Shown here: one piece after another, positions 63,246-64,000 of the stretch
Layout: the number at the start of each line of letters is the position of its first letter
Position numbering within the stretch: the first letter of the stretch is position 1
NCBI RefSeq assembly: GCF_016401385.1
Contig: NZ_JAEACF010000001.1
Location: forward strand, 1,488,001-1,552,000
DNA: 64,000 bases
Origin: Fictibacillus halophilus
Lineage (GTDB): Bacteria > Bacillota > Bacilli > Bacillales > Fictibacillaceae
Direction of reading: 5' to 3'
The notes under the pieces: model-generated
Told to the model about the DNA's origin: nothing
The model's input: only the letters and a program-made list of their open reading frames with translations
Database searches by the model: none
Program-made: the position numbers and the translations under genes

Positions 63246-63905
63246 TTATAAATAATCCAAACTATTAAAAATCAATATAATCCCAACGATGCACATGATC
63301 CATGAAAGGGCTGAACCAGAATTCTTAACCATTCTTTCACGTAAATTTGTTAAAGGTTTATCCATCCATCTACCACATACAATATAAATGAGATACAACA
63401 AGAGCGGTGGCAAGACCATGATTAAATTGTATCCAGCTAATATAGAAACCCATTCCATGCTAGAAAGAGTAGTAGTAGTAGATAAAATACCGATCGCAGC
63501 AAAGTAAGGAAAAGCAGTTCCTACTTCAATAAGAGAAGTTGACAATCCAAGTATTATAATTGAAATCAAACGATTAGACTTTGGAGAAGGCAGATTAGCA
63601 TATTTGTTAGCAGGAACATAGAAACTAGCAATAAACAAAATCGCCCCAATGATAAAGATGATCCAGCTTATGGTTTGATTCTGAAAAATGGTAGATACGC
63701 TTTCAAGCAAAGTTGATATTCCTAACATGAGAGAAACGCCCACTATAAAATAAAAACCTGCAACGGTTAATAGGTAGATGAAAATACGGGATGTTCGTTT
63801 CTCTTTATCGTTTAATAAGAGATATACCGTAACCCCTATTGTTGCAGGACTCAGCATATCCAATACAGCTAACCCTCCAATTAAAAGAAGTAGATCTACA
63901 GTCAC
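63246..63905 (-). CDS. GAP/Sap-family (LysE-like) membrane protein
   Basis: 219 residues and six membrane helices, with the opening LLLLIGGLAVLDMLSPATIG and a Pro-containing second half (PYFAAIGILS). The GAP (Sap, DUF2910) family is distantly related to LysE exporters; substrate unknown. GTG start seven bases after AAGGGGG. It lies 27 bases after the gene that enters the window from the right, so they may form an operon. Confidence 0.75.
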   Translation of the reverse strand: MTVDLLLLIGGLAVLDMLSPATIGVTVYLLLNDKEKRTSRIFIYLLTVAGFYFIVGVSLMLGISTLLESVSTIFQNQTISWIIFIIGAILFIASFYVPANKYANLPSPKSNRLISIIILGLSTSLIEVGTAFPYFAAIGILSTTTTLSSMEWVSILAGYNLIMVLPPLLLYLIYIVCGRWMDKPLTNLRERMVKNSGSALSWIMCIVGIILIFNSLDYL

Positions 63906-63932
63906 CGAATTCCCCCTTTATTCAGAATGTGC

Positions 63933-64000
63933 CTAAGCCTTTTTCGTTATAAATATTTCATAAGCAGAGTTCATGAATAGAAGTACATCTTGATCAATGG
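63933..64000 (-). CDS. C-terminal fragment of a gene entering from the right edge
   Basis: An open frame reading IDQDVLLFMNSAYEIFITKK-Ala then stop. Too short to identify; its distance to the next start and the lack of a terminator suggest a real gene end. Confidence 0.4.
   Translation of the reverse strand, partial: IDQDVLLFMNSAYEIFITKKA

Noticed and set aside
1..64000. CRISPR arrays, insertion sequences, prophage, rRNA or tRNA genes
   Set aside because: No direct-repeat/spacer array, transposase, integrase or stable-RNA signature recognised on either strand; the short 21-bp arrays lack CRISPR unit length and cas genes.

Overview
The window looks like chromosomal DNA of an endospore-forming, competence-capable Bacillaceae (Bacillus sensu lato, possibly near Fictibacillus; species not decidable by eye). 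Supporting signs are a gerA-type germinant receptor operon, comK, a rap-phr cassette, a KinB-like kinase, yunD and yunG homologues, an ydaO-type riboswitch, two S-box leaders, AT-rich intergenic DNA and strong AGGAGG-like ribosome sites. I see no rRNA, tRNA, CRISPR array, transposase or phage module.

Layout. 1-6.4 kb: potassium and amino-acid transport (khtTU, an APC permease, a glutamate/aspartate-type symporter, and kimA behind a c-di-AMP riboswitch). 6.5-9.9 kb: a 51-residue acidic protein, an orphan modB, and two adjacent SAM-I riboswitch units, one driving metQ and one driving an alpha/beta hydrolase. 10-13.8 kb: a gerXA-XB-XC operon with a sigma-G-like promoter. 13.8-20.7 kb: yunD, a GNAT, a Nudix enzyme, a methyltransferase, mqo and comK. 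20.8-26.4 kb: an MMPL/RND exporter with a divergent TetR regulator and palindromic operators, then small genes (yunG, a double AbrB protein, a VTT membrane protein).

26.4-36.8 kb is one gene for a protein of about 3,469 residues. It has a unique N-terminal domain, a DUF11-like domain, 35 carboxypeptidase-regulatory-like beta-sandwich repeats of about 86 residues, and a short Cys-containing C-terminal module. From unit 10 on, the repeats form a higher-order array: an eight-domain block of about 2.1 kb present three times plus the start of a fourth. It has no signal peptide and no LPXTG anchor. I propose a spore-surface fibre made in the mother cell.

37-45.5 kb: a GNAT, an MBL hydrolase, rap-phr, an orphan sporulation-type kinase, a Nudix enzyme, and a TetR-ykkC-ykkD unit with a clear promoter/operator, then a FtsW/RodA-type protein. 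45.5-52.6 kb: a two-component system with a coupled 45-residue exported peptide, a SRPBCC protein, a frataxin-like Fra, and an ABC exporter under a degenerate-ABC/LytTR fusion regulator. 52.7-59 kb: a four-zinc-ribbon protein, a molybdopterin oxidoreductase, a kanamycin-nucleotidyltransferase-like protein with a methyltransferase, and a TerC protein. 59-64 kb: a YkoGH-like two-component system with two PepSY proteins, a GAP-family membrane protein and the tail of another gene.

The most unusual things are the giant repeat protein and its eight-domain periodicity, the SAM-riboswitch-controlled hydrolase, two 61-bp elements with identical inverted termini, two unrelated intergenic arrays that share a 21-bp period, the pseudo-ABC/LytTR regulator with a matching direct-repeat site, and two peptide-signalling candidates.
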